Shown here in pieces: positions 17,092 to 24,537 of a stretch of DNA of 64,000 nucleotides (position 1 is its first letter; the number at the start of each line of letters is the position of its first letter). Made by a program: the position numbers and the translations under genes. The stretch lies in the NCBI RefSeq assembly GCF_028682175.1, contig NZ_JANHKS010000009.1, forward strand, positions 1-64,000, read 5' to 3'. The stretch is from Pseudomonas putida (GTDB lineage Bacteria > Pseudomonadota > Gammaproteobacteria > Pseudomonadales > Pseudomonadaceae). The notes beneath the pieces were generated by a model that saw only the letters and a program-made list of their open reading frames with translations, was not told where the DNA came from and searched no databases.

Positions 17092-18219
17092 TCATTTCGC
17101 AGCCGCCTGTTTAAGCGCCAGCACGTCTTTTGGCGTGACCATGTCGCCTTTGTTGTTGCCCCACGCATTGCGTTCGTACGTCACGACCGCGGCGATATCG
17201 ACTTCCGACAACTGCTTGCCGAACGCCGCCATCGCGGTGCCGGGGCGGCCGTTGAACACGGTCGCCAGGTGCTCTTCTTTCGGCCCGAGTACGGTTTTCG
17301 AGCCCTTGAGCGCGGGGAACATCGGCGGCAGGCCCTGGCCTTCAGCCTGGTGACAGGCCGCGCAGGTGGTGTGATAGACCTTGTCACCCTGGGCCACCAG
17401 TTCCTCAAGCGTCCAGTCCTTGCTGGTCAACTCTTTTAGCTTGGCGGCTTCTTGCTTGCGCCCGGCGAGCCAGGTGTCGTAGTCGGCCTGGGTCTTGGCT
17501 TCGACCACAATCGGCATGAAGCCGTGATCCTTGCCGCACAGCTCGGCGCACTGGCCGCGGTAGATGCCGGGCTTCTCGATGCGGGTCCAGGCCTCATTGA
17601 CGAAGCCGGGAATGGCATCGCGCTTGACCGCGAACGCGGGCACCCACCAGGAATGGATGACGTCAGCGGAAGTCACCAGAAAGCGGATCTTCACCCCGAC
17701 TGGCACCACCAGCGGCTGATCCACCTCAAGCAGGTAGTGCTCGCCCTTGGCTTCCTTGTTGTGGATCTGGTCCTGGGGAGTGGCCAGATTGCTGAAGAAC
17801 TCGACGTCCTGGCCCAGGTACTTGTAGTTCCACTTCCACTGGTAACCGGTGACCTGGATATCCAGGCCCGATTCCGTGTTGTCGTACATTTGAATGAGGG
17901 TCTTGGTGGCGGGGATCGCCATGACCACCAGAATCACCAGCGGCACGACGGTCCAGAGGATCTCTACCGTAGTGCTTTCATGGAATTTGGCGGCAACCTG
18001 CCCGGTTGACCGTCTGTGAACGATCATCGACCAGAACATCGCGCCGAACACGATGATCCCGATCACCACACAGATCCAGAAGATGGTCATGTGCAGGTCG
18101 AAGACTTCGTGACTTACCTCGGTCGCTCCAGGTGCCATATTCGTCGTCCAGGCGGCGTGCACCGGACTGAATATCGACCACAACAGGAGGCCCATCCAGA
18201 CGTGTGGATGTCGCATCAT
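17092..18219 (-). CDS. coxB: Cytochrome c oxidase subunit II with fused cytochrome c domain
   Basis: Electron-entry subunit of the oxidase. The 375-residue protein has a signal peptide, two membrane helices (about 42-64 and 88-108), a cupredoxin domain with the CuA ligands in the late GQCAELCGKDHGFMP block (CxxxC and His), and a C-terminal cytochrome c domain with heme motif CAACH (about 290-294) and a downstream Met in PGTAMAAFG. This caa3-like fusion lets it accept electrons directly. Start ATG 18219 after an AGGGG ribosome binding site; ATG 18216 is also possible. First gene of coxB-coxA-ctaG-coxC. Confidence 0.96.
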   Translation of the reverse strand: MMRHPHVWMGLLLWSIFSPVHAAWTTNMAPGATEVSHEVFDLHMTIFWICVVIGIIVFGAMFWSMIVHRRSTGQVAAKFHESTTVEILWTVVPLVILVVMAIPATKTLIQMYDNTESGLDIQVTGYQWKWNYKYLGQDVEFFSNLATPQDQIHNKEAKGEHYLLEVDQPLVVPVGVKIRFLVTSADVIHSWWVPAFAVKRDAIPGFVNEAWTRIEKPGIYRGQCAELCGKDHGFMPIVVEAKTQADYDTWLAGRKQEAAKLKELTSKDWTLEELVAQGDKVYHTTCAACHQAEGQGLPPMFPALKGSKTVLGPKEEHLATVFNGRPGTAMAAFGKQLSEVDIAAVVTYERNAWGNNKGDMVTPKDVLALKQAAAK

Positions 18220-18588
18220 TGCGCTTTCCCCTCTTGTTCTTCTTATAGCCAGCAGTCACTTGCGGGCGAGGGAGCGGTCGATTAAGTCGCTAAGGGGACC
18301 GGGGCCTGGCCTGCACTTCCAGTTCAGACATCATCAGCATCTACTCACAGACCCGAGTATAGACACGCCGCCATCACGCGCACGCAGTGGAGAATCTGCA
18401 AATCCGAGCTATACGCACGCGCATTTACTGAGAAAAAACGACGAAATCGGGGAGAAAGTGGCCTTTTAATAGCCAATGCACATAACCATGAAACTGTTAT
18501 GACAATTACGTCTTAGCGACGTTGCCAAGCAAGCTAACGTATGACTTCCCTATAATGACAGCCTGGTTTTTCGCCCCATGGAGCATTC
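18220..18588. other. Intergenic region between divergent coxB and a hypothetical gene
   Basis: 369 bases without a credible gene. The right half (about 18400-18560) is AT-richer and should hold the coxB and hypothetical-gene promoters. I see no repeat. Confidence 0.6.
18551..18556 (+). promoter_or_regulatory. Candidate -10 element of the 18589 gene
   Basis: Exact TATAAT 32 bases before the ATG at 18589. No well-spaced -35 hexamer is evident, so the assignment is provisional. Confidence 0.4.
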
Positions 18589-19239
18589 ATGAACACCGCC
18601 GCATTGCGCGAGCAGATCACCCAAGCACAAGAACACGAGACAAGGACCGGCGGGCTGCTCCGCCAACTCGAGTTACAACTTCCCCATCTGCACCCTGCCA
18701 TCCATCTGCCCGATGTCGATGCCAGAGGGGTGTTGACGCGTTTCGTCATCGCCTACATCGAACAAGTCCCGGACCTGCTGGACGCCGCCCACGAAGTGGC
18801 GCGCCAGGCCGGGATCGAAAGCCAGATCAAGCCGGTGCTGAAAATCGCCGAGCAGTTTTTCAGCGCGCCACCGGCCATCATGGAAGGCCATGAGGGTCTG
18901 GACGGGCTGCTGGACGAGGCCTACCTGGCCCATCGTCTGGTGGAAGAAGTGAACGATTTGTACATCACCCACCTGCGCCAGCCACTGATCCCGGTCAATA
19001 CCACCGTGGCCAGCGTCATCGCCCACCAATTGATCGGCGAAGAATTCGCCAACCAGCTCGATGAAGTGGTGCACCACGCCATCGACCAGTTGCTCAACGA
19101 GGACAGCTTCTCGCTGGAGTCGGTCGAGGCCTACCGCGAAAAGCTCGCCAGCCCCGACACGGAAGCGGCGTGGAAACGCTGGCCAAGCCTGTCACGCCAG
19201 TTGGGTGTGGGGCTTGAGATGGAATGCGCGAAGGATTGA
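18589..19239 (+). CDS. Conserved hypothetical protein (PA0104-type)
   Basis: A 216-residue, acidic, largely helical cytoplasmic protein with no signal peptide or membrane segment. I recognise no catalytic motif. The N-terminal 30 residues are a likely coiled coil (ALREQITQAQEHETRTGGLL). By position, between the oxidase cluster and a SulP gene, it corresponds to a conserved Pseudomonas hypothetical. Single-gene unit divergent from coxB, followed by a REP pair. Confidence 0.8.
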   Translation: MNTAALREQITQAQEHETRTGGLLRQLELQLPHLHPAIHLPDVDARGVLTRFVIAYIEQVPDLLDAAHEVARQAGIESQIKPVLKIAEQFFSAPPAIMEGHEGLDGLLDEAYLAHRLVEEVNDLYITHLRQPLIPVNTTVASVIAHQLIGEEFANQLDEVVHHAIDQLLNEDSFSLESVEAYREKLASPDTEAAWKRWPSLSRQLGVGLEMECAKD

Positions 19240-19272
19240 TGATCCTTCCTGCCCCTTTCTGAATGTGAAACC

Positions 19273-19364
19273 CGTAGCAGCACGGCTTGCCGGCGGGGGC
19301 GTCGTGTCAGGCAATGCAGAGTTGACTGACAAACCGCTCCCGCCGGCAAGCCGTGCTGCTACGG
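19273..19364. repeat. REP pair, family C
   Basis: CGTAGCAGCACGGCTTGCCG and inverted copy, between convergent genes. Confidence 0.9.
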
Positions 19365-19366
19365 AC

Positions 19367-20896
19367 TTAATGCATCGCAGCGCCACCAATCGACGTACGC
19401 ATCCGCCCTTCGACCCTGCGCTTGAGCAACCGCTGCTCCAGCAACAGGCGCGAGCCTTGCGCCGCATTGGCGCGGCCCCAGTCTTCCAGCAACTCCAGGC
19501 AGGAATGGTCGATGTAGCTCAGGTTACCCAACGGCACGTGCAGCGTGGTGCCTGGCGGTACTGCGCCCAGCGCCTGGGTCAGTGCCGGCACCTTGAGAAA
19601 AGTCGCAGCCCCCGTGAGGCGCAACTCCATCTCGCCCTCGGTTTCGAGATCCACCAGATTGATCTTCAACCGCGATGCGTTCAGCGCCAGTTGCACCAGT
19701 GTCAGGCCGAAGCCGATCAACACGCCGGTCAACAGGTCGGTGAAGATGATCGTGCCCGCAGTCGCCGCGTAGATGAACATCGGCATGCGGCCGTAACGGC
19801 CCAGGCCACGCAGCGCCTTGAAGTCCACCAGCTTCACACCGGTGTACACCAGTACACCCGCCAGGCTCGCCACCGGAATGCTTTGCAGCACGCTGGACAG
19901 CAACAGCACGAACGCCAGCAACCAGAAGCCATGGAAAATCGACGACAGGCGCGTCTTCGCCCCGGCCTGCACGTTGGCCGAGCTGCGCACTATCACGCCG
20001 GTCATCGGCAGCGCGCCCACCAGGCCGCAGAGCATGTTGCCGACGCCCTGGGCGCTGAGTTCCTTGTCGAAGTCAGAACGCTGGCCGCTGTGCATGCGGT
20101 CAACAGCGGCAGCGGAGAGCAGGGTTTCGGCGCTGGCAATGAACGCCACCGCGATGGCCGCGATCAGGATTGAAGGGTCCGCCAGGTTCAACAGATCCGC
20201 CGGGCGCAGCCAGTCAATGGCTTCGCTGAGGTTGGCGGGCACCTCGACGCGGTTGACGTCCAGGCTCATCAGCAGGCTGACAACCGTGGCGATGCCCACA
20301 CCCAGCAGCGCACCCGGCACAAACCGCAGCGCCTGTGGCCGGCGCTTTTCCCACAGCCACATCACCGCAATCGTACCCAGGCCCAGAAGCCCCGCCTGCA
20401 TGGCGCTGCCCGGGCCCATGGCGCCAAACAGCGTCTGCGGAAAGGCGATCAGGTTATCCAGCCCCGATGGCTTGGGCCCGCTGTCGAACATCACATGGGC
20501 CTGGGACAAGACGATCAGCACGCCAATCCCGGCCAGCATGCCGTAGACCACCGCAGGCGCGGTGACCCGAAACCAGCAGCCGAGCTTGAGGCGACCGGCG
20601 AGCAACTGCAGCACACCGGCCAGCAACAGAATCGGGCCGAGCATCGCCATGCCGTGCTCGCGCACCAGTTCGAATACCAGTACGGCAAGGCCTGCCGCAG
20701 GGCCGCTGACCTGCAACGGAGACCCCGCAAGCCAGCCGACCACGATGCCACCGATGATGCCGGTTACCAGGCCCTTGGCGGGCGGCATGCCCGAGGCAAT
20801 GGCGATACCCATGCACAGCGGCAGCGCCACCAGAAAAACCACCACCGAAGCCAGCAGCTCCCGTGGCAATAAAGCTTTCAGATCCGTAGTTGCCAT
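19367..20896 (-). CDS. SulP family anion permease with STAS domain
   Basis: Inner-membrane anion transporter, annotated as sulfate permease in the family but able to carry bicarbonate in some members. The 509-residue protein has 10-12 hydrophobic segments starting LLASVVVFLVALPLCMGIAIASG, the SulP motif GPAAGLAVLVFELV, and a C-terminal STAS domain (about 420-509; LHVPLGNLSYIDHSCLELLEDW). Start ATG 20896. Its upstream co-directional neighbour is a beta carbonic anhydrase, which favours bicarbonate as substrate (inference). Confidence 0.9.
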   Translation of the reverse strand: MATTDLKALLPRELLASVVVFLVALPLCMGIAIASGMPPAKGLVTGIIGGIVVGWLAGSPLQVSGPAAGLAVLVFELVREHGMAMLGPILLLAGVLQLLAGRLKLGCWFRVTAPAVVYGMLAGIGVLIVLSQAHVMFDSGPKPSGLDNLIAFPQTLFGAMGPGSAMQAGLLGLGTIAVMWLWEKRRPQALRFVPGALLGVGIATVVSLLMSLDVNRVEVPANLSEAIDWLRPADLLNLADPSILIAAIAVAFIASAETLLSAAAVDRMHSGQRSDFDKELSAQGVGNMLCGLVGALPMTGVIVRSSANVQAGAKTRLSSIFHGFWLLAFVLLLSSVLQSIPVASLAGVLVYTGVKLVDFKALRGLGRYGRMPMFIYAATAGTIIFTDLLTGVLIGFGLTLVQLALNASRLKINLVDLETEGEMELRLTGAATFLKVPALTQALGAVPPGTTLHVPLGNLSYIDHSCLELLEDWGRANAAQGSRLLLEQRLLKRRVEGRMRTSIGGAAMH

Positions 20897-20983
20897 GGGG
20901 CTCTCCGCATAATCTTCAGACGTGACAATGCCCCGCAGCACGCACGATGCGCGGCCGCCAAGAGCTTGAATGAGGTTGGAACC

Positions 20984-21052
20984 GGGTAGCAGTCCGGCTT
21001 GCCGGCGGGGCGGATCAGAGGGCGCCGACGCCGGCATGCCGGACTGCTACGG
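20984..21052. repeat. REP pair, family C variant
   Basis: GGTAGCAGTCCGGCTTGCCG with inverted CGGCATGCCGGACTGCTAC. Both arms carry the same compensating change (AGTCCGG / CCGGACT) relative to the family, so pairing is preserved. In the carbonic anhydrase-SulP gap. Confidence 0.85.
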
Positions 21053-21112
21053 TCGGTGATTGCCTTTCACCGACGCAGGCTCACAAGACGCGAGCCTGCG
21101 TGCAACGGGCGA

Positions 21113-21844
21113 TCAGTAACGCGAGCGAGGCGTCGCTGTCGGGATGGCGTGATCACCATCAAGAGGCAGGAAGGCCCCCTGCTTGGAGTCGTAGGCGCGG
21201 ATTTCGCTGGTCTCGATGTTGTAGACCCAGCCGTGGATGAACAACTGACCGCTGGCCAGTTTCGACGCCACCGATGGGTGGGTGCGCAAATGCTGAAGCT
21301 GGGCGATGACGTTCTCTTCGGTGAGTACGTGCATGGTTTCATGCTCGCCAGTGCAGTTGCAGTTGTCCTGGACCACGGTCTTGGCGACCTCGGCATGACG
21401 CAGCCAGGCCTTGACCGTCGGCATCTTTTCCAGGGAGTCAGGGTTGAGCACCGCACGCATCGCGCCGCAGTCGGAGTGGCCGCAGACGATGATGTGCTGC
21501 ACGCCCAGGGCCATGACCGCGTATTCGATGGCTGTCGAAACGCCGCCGTTCATGGGGCCGTACGGCGGAACCACGTTGCCGACGTTACGGGTGACGAACA
21601 GGTCGCCCGGCGAGCTCTGGGTAATCAGTTCAGGGACGATGCGCGAGTCGGCGCAGGTAATGAACATGGCCCGTGGGTGCTGGGCAGTGGCCAGCTTCTT
21701 GAACAGTTCTTCCTGCTGCGGGAAGACGTCATGGCGAAAATGTTTGAAGCCATCGACGATGTGTTGCAGCGCCGCGTCGGCGGATTCGGCATGGCTCGCA
21801 GCACCTGTCGTGGCGGCCTGAGGTGTTTTATCCCTGTTGCTCAT
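21113..21844 (-). CDS. Beta-class carbonic anhydrase
   Basis: Interconverts CO2 and bicarbonate. The 243-residue protein has the zinc ligands and dyad of the class: Cys and Asp-Arg in ITCADSR (about 64-68) and His/Cys in VCGHSDCGAM (about 120-126). The Ala/Ser/Thr-rich first 20 residues look disordered and not like an export signal. Start ATG 21844 follows a GAGAGGATGAG-type site. It lies upstream of the SulP gene in the same direction (216-base gap with a REP pair), a pairing that suggests coupled bicarbonate handling. Confidence 0.95.
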   Translation of the reverse strand: MSNRDKTPQAATTGAASHAESADAALQHIVDGFKHFRHDVFPQQEELFKKLATAQHPRAMFITCADSRIVPELITQSSPGDLFVTRNVGNVVPPYGPMNGGVSTAIEYAVMALGVQHIIVCGHSDCGAMRAVLNPDSLEKMPTVKAWLRHAEVAKTVVQDNCNCTGEHETMHVLTEENVIAQLQHLRTHPSVASKLASGQLFIHGWVYNIETSEIRAYDSKQGAFLPLDGDHAIPTATPRSRY

Positions 21845-22023
21845 GTCTCATCCTCTCTAAAAACGGATTGAAGTGGATTTTCCGGTAATTCCCGTGGGCT
21901 ACCCACCTTTTCAGGCATGACGGACAATTTCATCGATATGCGACCCGCTGGTCACTTGTGAAACACCCTACCGGCCAAAACTTAATTGAAACTGAATGCA
22001 CCGCTCTAACTCGCGGGTCTGGC

Positions 22024-22038
22024 TTAAGAAAATCTTAA
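22024..22038. promoter_or_regulatory. Palindrome TTAAGAAAATCTTAA
   Basis: Perfect 6-3-6 inverted repeat containing a LysR-type T-N11-A. It is about 180 bases upstream of the carbonic anhydrase start, and could be a regulator site or a weak hairpin. Confidence 0.25.
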
Positions 22039-22059
22039 TCCCCGCATGTTTCCACCCCT

Positions 22060-22150
22060 CGTAGCAGCACGGCTTGCCGGCGGGAGCGGTGGTTCAGTTA
22101 ATGATACGTTGGCTGACACACCGCCCCGCCGGCAAGCCGTGCTGCTACGG
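22060..22150. repeat. REP pair, family C
   Basis: CGTAGCAGCACGGCTTGCCG and inverted copy, downstream of the radical SAM gene. Confidence 0.9.
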
Positions 22151-22183
22151 GGGCAATTGCTGACAGTTAAGACGCCACACGAG

Positions 22184-23242
22184 TCACAACAGTGACATCT
22201 GACCACCCGGTGGGCAGAACGCCTCACAATCGAGCCTGAAACTGTCGCGCCGGTTCAGCTCCAGCTTGCGCATTGCAATACTGTAGCGCTGTGCGAGCAG
22301 CTCGGCGAACACCCCTTCGCCGCGCATCCGTGAACCGAAGCGGCTGTCGTACACCTGCCCGCCACGGCTCTGGCGCACCAGGCTCATCACGTGCTCGGCC
22401 CGTTGCGGGTAGTGCGCCTGCAGCCACTCCTCGAACAGCGGCGCGACTTCCAGCGGCAGGCGCAGCATCACGTAGCTGGCACTCAGCGCGCCGGCGGCCT
22501 TGGCCTCGCTCATCATTCGCTCAAGCTCCATGTCGTTGATCATGGGGATGATCGGCGCCAGCAACACGCCGACCGGCACGCCCGCATCGCGCAGCACCCG
22601 GATCGCCCGCAGCCTGGCCTTGGGCGCCACAGCGCGGGGCTCAAGGATGCGTTTGAGTTCGTCGTCCAGTGACGTCAGGCTGATGAACACCGACACCAGC
22701 CGCAGCTTTGCAAGCTCGGCCAGCAGGTCCAGGTCCCGCAGAATCAACGACCCCTTGGTGATGATCGTCACCGGATGCCGATAGCGCAGCAGCACTTCGA
22801 GGATGGCCCGTGTGAGTTTGTGTTCGCGCTCGATGGGCTGATACGGGTCGGTGTTGGCACCCAGGGTAATGGGCGCCACGCTGTAACCCGGCTTGGACAA
22901 TTGCTGCTCAAGCAAAGCGGCCGCGTTGGTCTTGGCGATCAGCCTGGTCTCGAAATCCAGCCCCGGCGACATGTCCCAATAGGCGTGGCTGGGCCGGGCA
23001 TAGCAATAGATGCAGCCATGCTCGCACCCCCGGTAGGGGTTGATGGAGCGATCGAACGGGATGTCCGGCGAGGAATTGCGCGCAATGATGCTCTTGGCCG
23101 TTTCCAGGGTAACGGTGGTGCCTTGGGTCAGCGGCACTTCCTGATACCAGCCATCGTCCTCGACCACCGAGCGATTGGGCGCGAAACGGTTGTGGGGATT
23201 GGTCGCGGTGCCGCGGCCGCGCGGGGGCAGGGAAATGGACAT
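22184..23242 (-). CDS. PA0069-type radical SAM protein, SOS-controlled
   Basis: A 352-residue radical S-adenosylmethionine enzyme related to the spore photoproduct lyase branch. The [4Fe-4S] motif CEHGCIYCYARPSH (CxxxCxxC, about 68-75) follows the family N-terminal signature PPRGRGTATNPHNRF. Further SAM-domain elements are GANTDPYQPIERE and TIITKGSLILRDLDLL. Start ATG 23242 has AGAGG at the right distance; ATG 23266 would precede the operator site. A LexA box (23259-23274) lies 17 bases upstream, so induction by DNA damage is expected and a repair role is a reasonable inference. Substrate unknown. Confidence 0.9.
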   Translation of the reverse strand: MSISLPPRGRGTATNPHNRFAPNRSVVEDDGWYQEVPLTQGTTVTLETAKSIIARNSSPDIPFDRSINPYRGCEHGCIYCYARPSHAYWDMSPGLDFETRLIAKTNAAALLEQQLSKPGYSVAPITLGANTDPYQPIEREHKLTRAILEVLLRYRHPVTIITKGSLILRDLDLLAELAKLRLVSVFISLTSLDDELKRILEPRAVAPKARLRAIRVLRDAGVPVGVLLAPIIPMINDMELERMMSEAKAAGALSASYVMLRLPLEVAPLFEEWLQAHYPQRAEHVMSLVRQSRGGQVYDSRFGSRMRGEGVFAELLAQRYSIAMRKLELNRRDSFRLDCEAFCPPGGQMSLL

Positions 23243-23258
23243 GCGCGCCTCTGGATAA

Positions 23259-23274
23259 CTGTTCATATATACAG
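23259..23274. promoter_or_regulatory. LexA (SOS) box
   Basis: CTGTTCATATATACAG matches the gammaproteobacterial LexA consensus CTGT-N8-ACAG exactly, with the usual AT alternation in the centre. It sits just upstream of the radical SAM gene and is the only such match I found in the window. Confidence 0.8.
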
Positions 23275-23428
23275 TATCGCGAAACGCCCCGTCTCTCCAC
23301 GGGCAGCCGACAAAAATCCCCAAGGCACCGATCAATGGCAATCAACACGGCTTTGACATTTACCCGACATCGTCTTGACCGGCGGCGGCACAGACTCGCT
23401 GCACTTCTTCCGCCACCGGCCATTCACC

Positions 23429-24109
23429 ATGCTTCCTCGTTTGCCCGCCATGCTGTTCGCCACTCTGCTGGCTGTTTCGACTGCGTCGTTGGCGCAGGCC
23501 AGTGACACGACGGCGCCCACGCCTGCATCCCGCCCTGCGCAGTGGGCGCAGCCGATCAACACCGGTTATAACCTGTATCGGATCACGCCCACGCTGTACC
23601 GCAGCCGCCAGCCGGACGCCGATGCGCAGCCCTTGCTCAAACAGCTTGGCGTCATGACCGTGGTGAACTTCATCAAGGAGAGCGACAGCAAATGGCTGTC
23701 AGACCCGGCCGTTACCCAGGTTCAGATTCCGCTGCAAACCGTGCACATCGACGATGCCGACGTGATTAAAAGCCTCCACGCGATTGAGACGGCGCAGCAG
23801 CGCGGTCCGGTGCTGATGCACTGCAAACACGGCCAGGACCGTACCGGGCTGATTGCCGCGATGTATCGAATCGTGGTGCAGGGCTGGACCAAGGAACAGG
23901 CGGTAGAGGAGATGACCCACGGCGGGTATGGCGATGAAGACAATCTCAAGCGGGGAATTGCCTACATCGACAAGGTGGATGTTCAGGCATTGAAGACGGC
24001 TTACCAAAGCGGGGCGTGCAGCACCAGCGCGCTGGCGAGCTGCGCGATCAAGGGCTGGTTTCAGAAAACCGACGTGGCGGGCGTACCCACAATCTTGTGG
24101 CGGTTGTAA
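23429..24109 (+). CDS. Exported dual-specificity/tyrosine phosphatase-like protein
   Basis: Cysteine phosphatase with P-loop HCKHGQDRT (CX5R, about residues 132-138) and an upstream conserved block YRITPTLYRSRQPD. The 226-residue product has a signal peptide (LFATLLAVSTASLAQA), so it acts outside the cytoplasm. The C-terminal part has three Cys (ACSTSALASCAI), possibly disulfide bonded. ATG 23429 is chosen; the TTG at 23375 is in frame but adds an unlikely prefix. Divergent from the LexA-controlled radical SAM gene by 186 bases. Substrate unknown. Confidence 0.88.
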   Translation: MLPRLPAMLFATLLAVSTASLAQASDTTAPTPASRPAQWAQPINTGYNLYRITPTLYRSRQPDADAQPLLKQLGVMTVVNFIKESDSKWLSDPAVTQVQIPLQTVHIDDADVIKSLHAIETAQQRGPVLMHCKHGQDRTGLIAAMYRIVVQGWTKEQAVEEMTHGGYGDEDNLKRGIAYIDKVDVQALKTAYQSGACSTSALASCAIKGWFQKTDVAGVPTILWRL

Positions 24110-24117
24110 CGCATGCC

Positions 24118-24210
24118 CCTGTAGGAGTGAGCTTGCTCGCGATGGCGGCGTGTCATTCAACATCAATGTCTCAGACAGGCCGCAATCGCGAGCAAGCTCA
24201 CTCCTACAGG
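24118..24210. repeat. REP pair, family A
   Basis: CCTGTAGGAGTGAGCTTGCT and inverted copy, between convergent genes. Confidence 0.9.
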
Positions 24211-24249
24211 ATTCAGGTCATGCCCCGATGACGAGGCGCGGCCAGGTTA

Positions 24250-24537
24250 TCAGCTCGGATCAACCGGCTTCTTCAACTTCGGATTAGGGAAGAACTGCAC
24301 GCCCTGCACCTTCGGATCGGCTGGTTTCACCGGCGCCTTGTTGACCCGCGTACCCAACTCCTTGGGCACTGACTGGCCCTGGGCGTTGAGCGTGTCCGCG
24401 TAGCCGCAATGCACGCATTCGCGATGCGGAACGTCGTCTTCGTTCCACATCATCAGCTTGTCAGACTCGCTGCACGCCGGGCAGACAGCCCCGGCGATGA
24501 AGCGCTTCTTGGTCACCACACGAGGTGTGTCGCTCAT
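24250..24537 (-). CDS. yheV: YheV family zinc-ribbon protein
   Basis: A 95-residue protein with an N-terminal zinc ribbon: AVCPACSESD (CxxC) and HRECVHCGYAD (CxxC), about residues 19-45, followed by a basic, proline-rich tail. Function unknown; the family is typically encoded just downstream of prlC, as here. Its ATG overlaps the prlC stop by four bases (ATGA), so the two are translationally coupled. Confidence 0.9.
   Translation of the reverse strand: MSDTPRVVTKKRFIAGAVCPACSESDKLMMWNEDDVPHRECVHCGYADTLNAQGQSVPKELGTRVNKAPVKPADPKVQGVQFFPNPKLKKPVDPS

Larger units (their letters stand above)
21845..22183. other. Intergenic region upstream of the carbonic anhydrase gene
   Basis: 339 bases with no credible gene. 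Contains the carbonic anhydrase promoter, a perfect T-N11-A palindrome (22024-22038) and a REP pair (22060-22150). Confidence 0.6.
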
